Below, one piece after another: positions 17,129 to 25,633 of a stretch of 64,000 nucleotides of DNA; position 1 is the first letter of the stretch, and every line of letters starts with the position of its first letter. The notes below the pieces were generated by a model that made no database searches, was not told the DNA's origin, and was given only the letters and a program-made list of their open reading frames with translations. Where the stretch lies: NCBI RefSeq assembly GCF_000332135.1, contig NZ_KB235896.1, positions 3,853,727 through 3,917,726 of the forward strand. Reading direction: 5' to 3'. Both the position numbers and the translations under genes were made by a program. The DNA is from Anabaena sp. PCC 7108. GTDB taxonomy: Bacteria; Cyanobacteriota; Cyanobacteriia; Cyanobacteriales; Nostocaceae.

Positions 17129-18208
17129 ATGCTCGAAGAAGTTATCGCCGCCTTTGAACGCAAAGATTATAATACAGCCGCTAAATTAATTAAACATCTA
17201 CTCAAAGAATCACCAGAAAATCCTTGGGTACAATTTTATCTAGGACGCTTACATGAAGTTTCTGGAGAACGTCAGCGAGCGGAAAAAATTTATCGACAAC
17301 TACTACGGCTAACCACCCATAACAAAATTTTGTCACAAGCACGGCAAGGTTTACAGCGGTTAGAAGAAGTTAAGCAAGAAGAAAGACAAAGAGCTATTTC
17401 TCAAGCGACAGAGAAACCCACTAGCACCGAACCGGGAATATTAGTTTTAGAACCAATTAGTAACGAACTAAAAGTTACAGCCGCCCAGAAATTTGCCCAA
17501 ATTATGCAGGTAGACTCCTACACAGCCAGACTAATACTACCAAGTCGTAGTTGGAGAATTTACCGCACCGGAAAAGTAGGCGAACTTGAATTTTATGGAA
17601 GACTATTACAACAGGCTGGAATTCCTTGCTTCTGGTTAAGAATCCCACAAATTCAACAAATTCAAGTATTTCAAGTTAAATATTTCTCGGAATCTCAACC
17701 CAAACCCACTGTCGTTTGTCACAATACAGCAAACCAAATTGGTTCCCTTAATTTTGATTGGTCAGAAGTGACAGCTAGGGTTATAGGATTATTGCCAATT
17801 TTTGAGCAAGTTGTAGATGTTAATGCTCGTCGTCAACTAGAACGCAAAATCCAAACTCAAGATTATGCCCAATTCTGTGATTTACACTTACCAGCAAGAC
17901 GTAGCATTTTAAGAATTTATGACCAAGGTTATGAATTTCAGCAAGGTTTAGAAATTACTCCCCAAGTCAGTCAAAACACCATGAGAATTAATTGGAATGG
18001 TTTAATAAATTGGGTTGAACAACAAACACCACAAGTTAAGGCTTGGTCAGATTTTAAGTCTTTCGCGGAAAAAGTTTTAGATCAAACAGATGTGCTGAAT
18101 CAAATTCCCTCCCACGTTGACTTATTTCAGAGAGAAAAGAGTAATTGGGATTCAGCATTTCAGTTATACAGCGGAATTATTTTTCTAAAAAATGGATTGA
18201 AAAAATAA
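17129..18208 (+). CDS. TPR-containing conserved cyanobacterial protein
   Basis: Encodes 359 aa. Residues ~5-75 hold two tetratricopeptide-like units (DYNTAAKLIKHLLKESPENP and WVQFYLGRLHEVSGERQRAE). A charged linker is followed by a larger domain of unknown type (~105-359) that begins near GILVLEPISNELKVTAAQKF and has no catalytic motif that I recognise. No signal peptide, so cytoplasmic. Probably a scaffold or partner-binding protein. ATG 17129 directly precedes the TPR part. Confidence 0.75.
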   Translation: MLEEVIAAFERKDYNTAAKLIKHLLKESPENPWVQFYLGRLHEVSGERQRAEKIYRQLLRLTTHNKILSQARQGLQRLEEVKQEERQRAISQATEKPTSTEPGILVLEPISNELKVTAAQKFAQIMQVDSYTARLILPSRSWRIYRTGKVGELEFYGRLLQQAGIPCFWLRIPQIQQIQVFQVKYFSESQPKPTVVCHNTANQIGSLNFDWSEVTARVIGLLPIFEQVVDVNARRQLERKIQTQDYAQFCDLHLPARRSILRIYDQGYEFQQGLEITPQVSQNTMRINWNGLINWVEQQTPQVKAWSDFKSFAEKVLDQTDVLNQIPSHVDLFQREKSNWDSAFQLYSGIIFLKNGLKK

Positions 18209-18270
18209 TAAATTTGGTAGAGACATTGTATACAACATCTCTACTTTTCTATAGCTATACTAATGCTCAA

Positions 18271-18651
18271 TTACCCAGGAGTTTTCACCTGACTAGCCAT
18301 ATCTAGAAAGACATTCATGTTTGCGCCTGGACGACGACGAACATTAGAAGCTGAAGGAACTAGATACTTAGGTGCAAAGGTTGTTTCCGTGGGAACTACT
18401 GGTTTAGCAGGTTCTGCTTTAGGGGTTTTTGCTTTAGCAGGTTCTGCTTTGGAGATTTTTGCTTTAGCAGGTTTAGCTTTTGCTGCTGGTGCAGAGGTTG
18501 TTACAGTTGCTGCTACTGGCTTAACTGGTGCTGGTTTGGTTTCAGTTGCTTCATCTTTTAGTTCTAAGTAGTAACCGTTATCTTTTTTGCGAAACAGCCC
18601 AGTGATTAAACCCAAAATTCCACCAATTAAATTTTTGATAAACCCAAACAT
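18271..18651 (-). CDS. Small Lys/Ala/Pro repeat protein with membrane-active head
   Basis: Encodes 126 aa. Residues 1-~24 are a Gly-rich amphipathic or hydrophobic helix with basic end (MFGFIKNLIGGILGLITGLF). Residues ~40-90 are degenerate repeats of the type AKPAKAKISKAEPAKAKTPK, and the tail YLVPSASNVRRRPGANMN is polar. It likely attaches to a membrane by the head, with a disordered basic stalk. No family recognised. Monocistronic, tail-to-tail with the TPR gene. Confidence 0.6.
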   Translation of the reverse strand: MFGFIKNLIGGILGLITGLFRKKDNGYYLELKDEATETKPAPVKPVAATVTTSAPAAKAKPAKAKISKAEPAKAKTPKAEPAKPVVPTETTFAPKYLVPSASNVRRRPGANMNVFLDMASQVKTPG

Positions 18652-19071
18652 GACAATTTCTCCTGTTTTTAAAATCTGGCAATATCACCGTAATTATTAA
18701 TTATTACAGCATAGTGTTACATTTTGTTGAGCTAGTTGTTTCTGGTAATAAGCATTAGTACTGCTTTCTCGGAATTAAAAATTAACAATTAAAAATTAAA
18801 AAAGCAGATTGTATCAGCTTTTCCAGAATTTTTAATGGTTGGTTGATTTACGCCGTTGTGTACTAGGGGTTTCTGCTCATGACAACTACTAACAATCTCT
18901 GAAGACCGCGAATTAATTATTAAATTTTACTGTCACTAGGAGCAAGATTCTGAGACTTCACTTAACAAAAATTTACAATAACTGGTGAGCTAAAAAAACT
19001 GTCATAACTTGGTGGCGGCTGAAAATGATACTCGGTTAGATTTTCTACAGAGTTGAGATATCAGAAAATCT
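18652..19071. other. 420-bp intergenic region without a gene
   Basis: AT-rich sequence between two divergent genes, with the promoters of both. It contains a short aattaaaaattaacaattaaa run. I see no open frame, RNA gene or mobile element in it. Confidence 0.5.
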
Positions 19072-19740
19072 ATGAATACTGAACAGCGACAACGTCATCC
19101 TGTTTTATTAGTACATGGTCTGAATGACACTAGTGCAGTTTTCAATAAAATGGCGCTTTATCTCAGACAAAGGGGTTGGTCTGTACATACCCTGGATTTA
19201 TTACCTAATAATGGTGCGGTAGTTTTGGATCAATTAGCACAGCAAGTAGCTGATTATGTTACTGCGACCTTTGAACCAGAACAAGCAATAGACTTGATAG
19301 GTTTTAGTATGGGTGGAATTGTTAGCCGTTATTATGTTCAAAGATTGGGGGGAATAAATAATGTGAAGCGGTTTATAACTATTTCATCACCTCATCAGGG
19401 AACTGTGGTAGCTTATGGTTCTTGGCTTCCTGGTTGTATGCAAATGCGTCCTAACAATTCTTTTCTTCAGGATTTAAATTCTGATGTCGAGATGTTAAAG
19501 CAGTTGAACTTTACATCTATGTGGACACCTTATGATTTGATGATTGTACCTGCTAAAAGTTCGCAAATACCATTAGGTAAGGAAGTTATTTTACCAGTTG
19601 TATTTCACCCTTGGATGTTAACAGATTCTCGGACTTTAGAAAAAGTATCAGCAGCATTGGTAGAACCAATTACACCCTATCCCCAATCAGGTTATGTTCA
19701 GAATTCTCAAAAATCGCCTCTGAATGTCGATAATACTTAA
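19072..19740 (+). CDS. Alpha/beta hydrolase, triacylglycerol lipase-like
   Basis: Encodes 222 aa. The oxyanion-side motif VLLVHGLNDT (11-20) and nucleophile elbow GFSMGG (S79) define a LipA/EstA-type lipase or esterase. A late His (FHPWMLTDS) is a plausible catalytic base. There is no clear signal peptide, so a cytoplasmic or lipid-associated esterase is likely. Substrate unknown. Its 3' end overlaps the convergent VOC gene by 71 bp, including the last ~24 codons. Confidence 0.85.
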   Translation: MNTEQRQRHPVLLVHGLNDTSAVFNKMALYLRQRGWSVHTLDLLPNNGAVVLDQLAQQVADYVTATFEPEQAIDLIGFSMGGIVSRYYVQRLGGINNVKRFITISSPHQGTVVAYGSWLPGCMQMRPNNSFLQDLNSDVEMLKQLNFTSMWTPYDLMIVPAKSSQIPLGKEVILPVVFHPWMLTDSRTLEKVSAALVEPITPYPQSGYVQNSQKSPLNVDNT

Positions 19741-20101
19741 ATTCCATTAAGTTATAAAAAGGATCTTCTAAAAAGAAAGTGTGATGTTCGAGAGGAGAAC
19801 CAATAAAGCGGCTTTTCGGTTCTTCTCTAAAAATTAGCTGTTTGATTTGTGCCTTTTCTAGTAATTCCTGCCAATCTTGTTCATCAGTAAAAATTATCCC
19901 AAAATGTCGAGGATAAATATTTTTCTGAGGTGTTAGAGGTTCTTTTGTCACGTGTGCTACTAATTGATGTCCATAAAGATTAAGAATCAAAGCCTGGGAG
20001 GTTTGCCGTCCGGGAATACAACCCAAACCATCAACATAAAATACTTTAGTTTGGGGGATATCGATGACAGGAAAAGCGAGATGAAATAAAGTTTTTTGCA
20101 T
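19670..20101 (-). CDS. VOC (glyoxalase/bleomycin resistance) family protein
   Basis: Encodes 143 aa with the beta-alpha-beta-beta-beta pairs of the vicinal oxygen chelate fold: LFHLAFPVIDIPQTKVFYVD at the start and HHTFFLEDPFYNLMEFKYY near the end, with metal-ligand candidates H7, H104 or nearby and E116. VOC enzymes act on small organic substrates through a metal; this member's substrate is unknown. The gene overlaps the 3' end of the lipase tail to tail. Confidence 0.85.
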   Translation of the reverse strand: MQKTLFHLAFPVIDIPQTKVFYVDGLGCIPGRQTSQALILNLYGHQLVAHVTKEPLTPQKNIYPRHFGIIFTDEQDWQELLEKAQIKQLIFREEPKSRFIGSPLEHHTFFLEDPFYNLMEFKYYRHSEAIFENSEHNLIGDRV

Positions 20102-20127
20102 AGTGGATGTGGGTTAAATAATACAGC

Positions 20128-20706
20128 TTACCACTTCTCTACCCAGTAGACAATTTCTGATGCAGAACTATCAATTGCGACTCCATAACTATTACCATGA
20201 TTCCATTTAAAGCCGGGTTGACCTTGATTTTGTGCTTTTAATACGAATATTTGATAAGTCTGAGGAAAGGCTTCAGTTGCAGAATCACCTGTATAAAAAA
20301 AAGTTGTTGGTAGGCCATTAGGTTTATTGCTATGCTCATTTGTGTCACCTCCACGATATTCGCGTACAGCACTTTTACTGTATTGTGAAAGCAATTTTTG
20401 AATCTTTTCAGAAGGTTCTTTTAAACGAACTTGCAAAAAACTACTACCTTGAACAGATTCAGGAGAGTAAGCCATATGCACAATTTTAGCATCAACAGGA
20501 ATCTCTACTGGAAAATGTTTGATTTTGTCTAGGTCAGCCCACTTGTGATTGCGAATTTCTTGATAGCGTGATGTATCAGTAACTATTTGCGTTTTTGCTG
20601 TATTACTAGAAGCTTTTGTGAGGAGAAAACTGCCAGCAAATACAGTCAAACTACCAGCAGAAAATAAACTGACTGTAGCGATTGTAGCAAGAAAAGATTG
20701 CTGCAT
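20128..20706 (-). CDS. Exported or membrane-anchored hypothetical protein
   Basis: Encodes 192 aa. Residues ~4-30 (FLATIATVSLFSAGSLTVFA) form a signal peptide or N-terminal anchor without a lipobox cysteine. The rest is a mixed alpha/beta domain ending SEIVYWVEKW. No family or catalytic motif is recognised. Same strand as the VOC gene, 26 bp upstream of it, so the two may share a transcript. Confidence 0.65.
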   Translation of the reverse strand: MQQSFLATIATVSLFSAGSLTVFAGSFLLTKASSNTAKTQIVTDTSRYQEIRNHKWADLDKIKHFPVEIPVDAKIVHMAYSPESVQGSSFLQVRLKEPSEKIQKLLSQYSKSAVREYRGGDTNEHSNKPNGLPTTFFYTGDSATEAFPQTYQIFVLKAQNQGQPGFKWNHGNSYGVAIDSSASEIVYWVEKW

Positions 20707-20984
20707 TTAGTTGGGTAAATCTAGGTTGTAGATTAATATTCCTACTAATCAAACTGTAGTCCTGATAATTTTGAATCTAGCCTCAGAGATATTCAATTAA
20801 TTCGGTAGATGTATATAGCGTTTCCCAGTCTAATGAAGTACACACCAATTTATTCACTGTTCCCTGTTAAGAGTTCCCTGTTCCCTAAAACGAAAAAACT
20901 TTGTACCTCACTAGCATGGGAATGGCTATAAGGGGCAGAGTTTGTAATTACTTTGCCGATAAAACACTGAAATTGGTAATTGGT

Positions 20985-21066
20985 GGGTTACGTTGTCTCT
21001 AACCCACCCTACAATATTTACTTAAGGGTTACGTTGTCTCTAACCCACCCTAAGATGTTTACTTAA
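20985..21066. repeat. 41-bp tandem repeat, two copies
   Basis: A unit starting gggttacgttgtctctaacc recurs at 20985 and 21026 with a 41-bp period and few differences. Each unit contains a small gggtta/taaccc dyad. The surrounding 394-bp gap (20707-21100) also holds ttccctg-type units near 20867-20885 and no gene. Confidence 0.75.
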
Positions 21067-21100
21067 GTTTTGGAAGAGGGATTTAAACGTCCAACATTTG

Positions 21101-21982
21101 TTAAAAGGAACCACTAATCATTCCTGCTAAAATCAAAAATCCAATCCAGACATTTTGACGAAACATTTCACCATAAACAGGGTTAGGTAGTTCTGGCTGT
21201 TTCAACCGCAGAGATTGCCAAAACCAACCTAAAGCCGCAATAGCTAAGGTAATCCAGAAAGCGGTGTGAAGATGAACTAAGACACCAACTCCAGCCAGGA
21301 GAATGATAGTACCAGCAAAGAAAATTCCAATAGCGGTGGGGGCGTATTTACCAAAAAATAGGGCGCTAGAATTGACACCGATACGTTGATCATCTTCTTG
21401 ATCGCTCATGGCGTAAACTGTATCAAATCCCAAAGTCCAAAGTAAAGTAGCGCCCCAAAGTAGCCAAGTTGGTGTAGAAATGTTGGCTGTGACTGCACTC
21501 CAGCTAATTAAAACCGCAAAACCCCAAGCGATGGAAAGTACCAGTTGCGGTACAGGAAACACTCGCTTTGCTCCTGGATAAAGTAAAATTACAGGTACTG
21601 CTGCCACCGACAACCAGAAGCTCAAGGGGTTAAGATAAAAAGCGAGAACTGCTGCACAGGCTAGGGCAATTATCCCCACAACTATCCCAACTTTAACGGA
21701 AAGGGCGCGAGAGGCAAGAGGGCGATCGCGTGTTCTCTCTACTTGGGGGTCTATATCCCGATCCCATAAATCATTAACTACACATCCTGCCGCACTGGTG
21801 GCAAGAGTACCTAATATAATTACACCCACTAGAGGTAAGGGTGGTTTACCAGCAGCTGCCAAAAACACAGCCCATAATGCAGGAATCATCAAAATTAACC
21901 TGCCTTCTGGTTTATGCCACCGGAGTAGCCGGATGATTATGAGTAATAATGGTTCTTGGTTGCTCTCTGGTGTATCTAGCAT
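21101..21982 (-). CDS. ubiA: UbiA-family 4-hydroxybenzoate polyprenyltransferase (plastoquinone pathway)
   Basis: Encodes 293 aa with about eight or nine transmembrane helices. It joins a polyprenyl chain to 4-hydroxybenzoate; in cyanobacteria this step feeds plastoquinone synthesis. The two Asp-rich Mg-prenyl diphosphate motifs are NDLWDRDIDPQVERTRDRPL (~67-86) and DTVYAMSDQEDDQRIG (~185-200). Divergent from ppx with a 343-bp gap. Length and motifs are normal. Confidence 0.93.
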   Translation of the reverse strand: MLDTPESNQEPLLLIIIRLLRWHKPEGRLILMIPALWAVFLAAAGKPPLPLVGVIILGTLATSAAGCVVNDLWDRDIDPQVERTRDRPLASRALSVKVGIVVGIIALACAAVLAFYLNPLSFWLSVAAVPVILLYPGAKRVFPVPQLVLSIAWGFAVLISWSAVTANISTPTWLLWGATLLWTLGFDTVYAMSDQEDDQRIGVNSSALFFGKYAPTAIGIFFAGTIILLAGVGVLVHLHTAFWITLAIAALGWFWQSLRLKQPELPNPVYGEMFRQNVWIGFLILAGMISGSF

Positions 21983-22325
21983 ATTTGATTAATTCACATA
22001 TCTTCACGTTCCTAGAATATCGTTATTTGATAATTGTCAACACATCAAATCCAGTTGCGGTCTGGCATACAAATTCACTACTTGAATTGTGAGTAATGTT
22101 ACTAGACAATTTACCTGACAAGTATATAAATTACACGTAGTAAGTATTGAGTGCGGCTTGAATTGACACACCAGCATTGACTAGTAATTTTAGATTTTGA
22201 ATTTTGGATTTGGGATTGAGGTTTTTCGGTTTATGCCGCGCCCCTTGTGGGCGAAACCAATCTAAAATCGTCTATCTAAAATCTAAAATTGATTGACCAT
22301 TTATTTTGAACAGAGAGAAACTTAA
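21983..22325. other. Divergent intergenic region ubiA/ppx, no gene
   Basis: 343 bp containing promoters for both genes. The right half carries degenerate tctaaaatctaaaatt units of the kind scattered between genes in this genome. No open frame or RNA gene is visible. Confidence 0.5.
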
Positions 22326-23975
22326 ATGCTGAATGTTCCAGCTAATTGGGGAAGTATGCTAACTCCACCAGTTAAGCAAAACCGGATTGTTGCGGCCATT
22401 GATATCGGTACTAATTCCTTACACATGGTAATAGTGCGGATTGAACCGATGCTACCAGCTTTTACGATGATTGCCAAAGAAAAGGAAACGGTGAGATTAG
22501 GCGATCGCAATTTGGAAACTGGAGAATTGAAACCAGAAGTGATTAAAAAAGCGATCGCCACTTTGGGTCGTTTTCAAGAACTTGCTAAAAGCCTAGAAGT
22601 AGAAAGTATTATCGCTGTAGCCACTAGCGCCGTCCGCGAAGCCCCCAATGGTCAAGATTTTTTGCAGAAGGTAGAAACAGAAGTAGGTTTAAGCGTTGAC
22701 TTGATTTCTGGTCAAGAAGAAGCGCGACGCATCTACTTGGGTGTGTTGTCGGGAATGGAATTTAACAACCAACCGCACATCATCGTTGACATTGGTGGTG
22801 GTTCCACAGAATTAATTTTGGGTGACTCTCAAGAACCTCGCAGTCTCACCAGTACCAAAGTGGGTGCAGTGCGACTGACTGGAGAATTAATTACCTCTGA
22901 CCCCATCAACGATATTGAGTTTCAATATCTGCAAGCTTATGCGCGGGGAATGTTAGAACGTTCGGTAGAAGAGGTACTAGGAAAACTTAAGCCAGGTGAA
23001 TCTCCTAAGTTGGTGGGAACATCTGGCACAATTGAAACCTTAGCTACTATTCATGCTAGGGAAAAATTGGGTGTTGTTCCATCTACTCTCAGTGGTTATC
23101 AATTTAGTCTCCAAGACTTGCGAAGCTGGGTAAACCGCTTACGGCGCATGAACAATGTAGAACGGACAACGATTCCAGGAATGCCAGATAAGCGGTCAGA
23201 AGTGATACTAGCTGGGGCAGTAATTTTACATGAAGCTATGAGTTTGTTGGGTGTGGATTCAGTCACACTTTGTGAACGTTCTCTGCGGGAAGGGGTGATT
23301 GTCAACTGGATGCTGACACATGGTTTAATTGAAGATAAACTGCGCTACCAAAGTTCAATTCGTCAGCGTCATGTCCAGAAAACTGCCAAGAAATACCAGA
23401 TTAACTTAGAACATAGCGACCGTGTTGCTGCATTTGCCCTAAGTTTATTTGATCAAACTCAAACCAAACTACATAGTTGGGGTAAAGACGAACGGCAATT
23501 ACTTTGGGCTGCTGCTATTTTACACAATTGCGGTCACTACATTAGTCATTCTTCACACCATAAGCATTCATACTATTTAATTAGAAATGGCGAATTACTT
23601 GGTTATAACGAAACTGAGATTGAAATCATTGCTAATTTAGCCCGTTATCACCGTAAATCAGCACCCAAGAAGAAGCACGAAAATTACCGCAATTTATTGC
23701 ATAAAGAACATCGGCAAATGGTGAGTCAATTAAGTGCAATTCTCAGATTAGCCGTTGCTTTAGATAGAAGACAAATTGGTGCTATTGCTCGTGTGCAGTG
23801 TGAATATATTCCTCATCTTCATGAATTTAAGATGTCAATTTTTACTTCCAGCTTAGGTGATGATTGTGCCTTGGAACTGTGGAGTTTAGATTATAAAAAA
23901 GGAGTCTTTGAAGAGGAATTTGGAGTGAAAATAGTAGCAAATTTAGTTAATACTGTTGGCTCTAAATTCTCTTAG
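22326..23975 (+). CDS. ppx: Exopolyphosphatase / guanosine pentaphosphatase
   Basis: Encodes 549 aa. It removes terminal phosphate from polyphosphate, and possibly from pppGpp. The N-terminal actin-like ATPase domain has AAIDIGTNSLHMVIVRIE (~20-37) and the second phosphate loop HIIVDIGGGSTELILGD (~152-168). The C-terminal half (~340-545) is an HD-type domain with WAAILHNCGHYISHSSHH. Length matches the cyanobacterial form. A strong terminator follows directly. Confidence 0.93.
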   Translation: MLNVPANWGSMLTPPVKQNRIVAAIDIGTNSLHMVIVRIEPMLPAFTMIAKEKETVRLGDRNLETGELKPEVIKKAIATLGRFQELAKSLEVESIIAVATSAVREAPNGQDFLQKVETEVGLSVDLISGQEEARRIYLGVLSGMEFNNQPHIIVDIGGGSTELILGDSQEPRSLTSTKVGAVRLTGELITSDPINDIEFQYLQAYARGMLERSVEEVLGKLKPGESPKLVGTSGTIETLATIHAREKLGVVPSTLSGYQFSLQDLRSWVNRLRRMNNVERTTIPGMPDKRSEVILAGAVILHEAMSLLGVDSVTLCERSLREGVIVNWMLTHGLIEDKLRYQSSIRQRHVQKTAKKYQINLEHSDRVAAFALSLFDQTQTKLHSWGKDERQLLWAAAILHNCGHYISHSSHHKHSYYLIRNGELLGYNETEIEIIANLARYHRKSAPKKKHENYRNLLHKEHRQMVSQLSAILRLAVALDRRQIGAIARVQCEYIPHLHEFKMSIFTSSLGDDCALELWSLDYKKGVFEEEFGVKIVANLVNTVGSKFS

Positions 23976-23983
23976 TTTTTATT

Positions 23984-24013
23984 GTGCGTTAGCATAAGTT
24001 AACGCACTTTTTT
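23984..24013 (+). terminator. Rho-independent terminator of ppx
   Basis: Stem GTGCGTTA (23984-23991) pairs with TAACGCAC (24000-24007), followed at once by six T's. It begins 9 bp after the ppx stop. This is the clearest terminator in the window. Confidence 0.9.
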
Positions 24014-24033
24014 AACAAGATAATAATGCCTAG

Positions 24034-24468
24034 ATACAGGTGCGACGAAATATCGGTTATATCTTTCAAGCACATAATTTGTTAGGGTTTCTCGACGCTC
24101 AACAAAATGTCCAAATGCCTTTTGGGAATGATCATAATATTTCGTTTAAAGAAGCACAAGCAAAAGCCGCAGCAATGTTAACAACTGTGGGTTTAGGAGA
24201 AAGATTGAATTATTATCCTGATAATCTTTCAGGAGGACAAAAACAGCGGGTAGCTATTGCGCGTGCTTTGGTACATCATCCCAAATTAGTATTAGCAGAT
24301 GAACCGACAGCAGCTTTAGATAGTAAGTCTGGTAGAGATGTGGTGAATTTAATGCAGCAATTAGCAAAAGAACAAGGTTGTACAATTTTGTTAGTTACTC
24401 ATGATAATCGGATTTTAGATATTGCAGATAGAATTGTGAAAATGGAAGATGGATATTTGGTAATGTAG
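24034..24468 (+). pseudogene. Truncated DevA-type ABC transporter ATPase (3' remnant)
   Basis: The reading frame encodes ~142 aa that match only the C-terminal two thirds of an ABC ATPase: Q-loop region VRRNIGYIFQAHNLL, signature LSGGQKQRVAIARAL, Walker B LVLADEP, and switch His in LLVTHDN. The Walker A half is absent; the frame stops upstream at 24031-24033 and the ppx terminator lies just before it. The style is that of DevA, the ATPase of the heterocyst glycolipid exporter DevBCA and its paralogues. Without Walker A it cannot bind ATP normally. No permease gene is next to it, so it is a relic. Confidence 0.85.
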
Positions 24469-24587
24469 GGGTAAAGGACAATGCTAAATCCCTACCCATA
24501 TCCCCGGCAATAATATTTCATAAACATAAAAATGTGATATAATATAGTCATTACAATTTATTTATTCCTGTGCATGAACAAATAAAT

Positions 24588-25094
24588 TTACCAGTTTAAA
24601 ACACGAATATTGTTAAAATTAATTACGTCAACTTCCACATTTTGAAGATAGTTCGCTAATTTCAAATCATCAGTTAGCACGAGATACTTGCTTTGAGCTA
24701 GAGTGAATATGCCACTGTCAGTCAGTCCAAATTTGATAAATTTATCAGCACTTACAGCTTCTTGGCTTTTGATGTAGTGTTCATTTAAAATATCTACATT
24801 TTGAACAAATCGCGCAAATATGGCAAAACATTGTGAACGTTCAGGTTCACCAAGTTGATTCGCAAGGCTATTGACTTCTGTGAGAATATTTGGAGTTGTG
24901 ACAAGCTTCTGAAATTTTCCCATAAATTCTAGCAAAAGCTCATAATCTTCCGGGATAAATTGTTGAGTTCGATTAAATTTAGTTATCCTTTCTTTATTGA
25001 CACTTCCAACTAAAAAAAGAAGTAGGATGTTTGTATCAATTAAAATTCCTTTTTGGTGATAACGACTAATCAGTTTTTTAATTAAATCTTTCAT
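24588..25094 (-). CDS. PIN-domain protein, probable ribonuclease toxin
   Basis: Encodes 168 aa. PIN-fold acidic residues are in place: D20 (ILIDTNILLL), E73 (LTEVNSLANQ), D126 (GLTDSGIF) and D142/D143 (LTDDLKL). PIN proteins are Mg-dependent ribonucleases. Its start overlaps the stop of the 98-aa gene upstream in ATGA (25091-25094), a coupled pair as in VapBC-like modules. It is larger than a classic VapC (~130 aa), and the partner is not a classic VapB, so the toxin role is inferred. Confidence 0.8.
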   Translation of the reverse strand: MKDLIKKLISRYHQKGILIDTNILLLFLVGSVNKERITKFNRTQQFIPEDYELLLEFMGKFQKLVTTPNILTEVNSLANQLGEPERSQCFAIFARFVQNVDILNEHYIKSQEAVSADKFIKFGLTDSGIFTLAQSKYLVLTDDLKLANYLQNVEVDVINFNNIRVLNW

Positions 25095-25387
25095 ATTTTT
25101 CTAATTTTCATCGCCTCTACTTCTCCAGTTTGTGAGTTTACTTTGATGAGTTTGTATTCTCTTTGAGAAGTTGGCATAGGTAATCCAAGAGCATTATTTA
25201 AACTATTAACAGCATTTTTTTGGGGTTTTAGAGGCGCATCAAAACCCAAAGTAATTAACCAAAAAGATTTATCTTCTGATAACTCAACTTCCTCAAGTCT
25301 TAAATCTGGTAATGAAGAACCCATGATATCTTTAAGGGATTCTATATATTGAGAAGCAGCACTAACGGCAGTTCTTACATCAATCAT
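25091..25387 (-). CDS. 98-aa partner of the PIN protein, candidate antitoxin
   Basis: Small acidic alpha/beta protein: an N-terminal helix (VRTAVSAASQYIESLKDIM) and two or three beta strands (LEEVELSEDKSFWLITLGFD, EYKLIKVNSQTGEVEAMKI). It lacks a visible AbrB, RHH or HTH DNA-binding motif, and the strand pattern looks PepSY-like. It is translationally coupled to the PIN gene by a 4-bp overlap. No known antitoxin family recognised. Confidence 0.7.
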   Translation of the reverse strand: MIDVRTAVSAASQYIESLKDIMGSSLPDLRLEEVELSEDKSFWLITLGFDAPLKPQKNAVNSLNNALGLPMPTSQREYKLIKVNSQTGEVEAMKIRKI

Positions 25388-25525
25388 AGTCTGATTATTT
25401 TATTGTTTAATTGTTCTAACTTATTATAATATAATTGCTGATTTCATGAATTGTGTTTATTGATATCTATAGTTAATACCGTTTTTTATGAAGCTGCAAT
25501 TTATCCTTTTTTGTAGCATATTAGT

Positions 25526-25613
25526 ATGGTGCGTAAGTTATCGGGTCTGACGCACCATAGAAGAAATAAAATCCACAACTCATATTTGATAAACTTTATC
25601 AATGCGTAAGTTC
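25526..25613. mobile_element. Degenerate, internally deleted copy of the 6375-6574 MITE
   Basis: The right end, catatttgataaactttatc followed by aatgcgtaagttct, matches the right end of the element at 6375-6574 with several changes, and ggtctgacgcacca matches its internal dyad. The left half is missing or collapsed, and no clean target duplication is left. This gives a second family member within 20 kb. Confidence 0.65.
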
Positions 25614-25633
25614 TCATATTTTTTAAATGAGAA

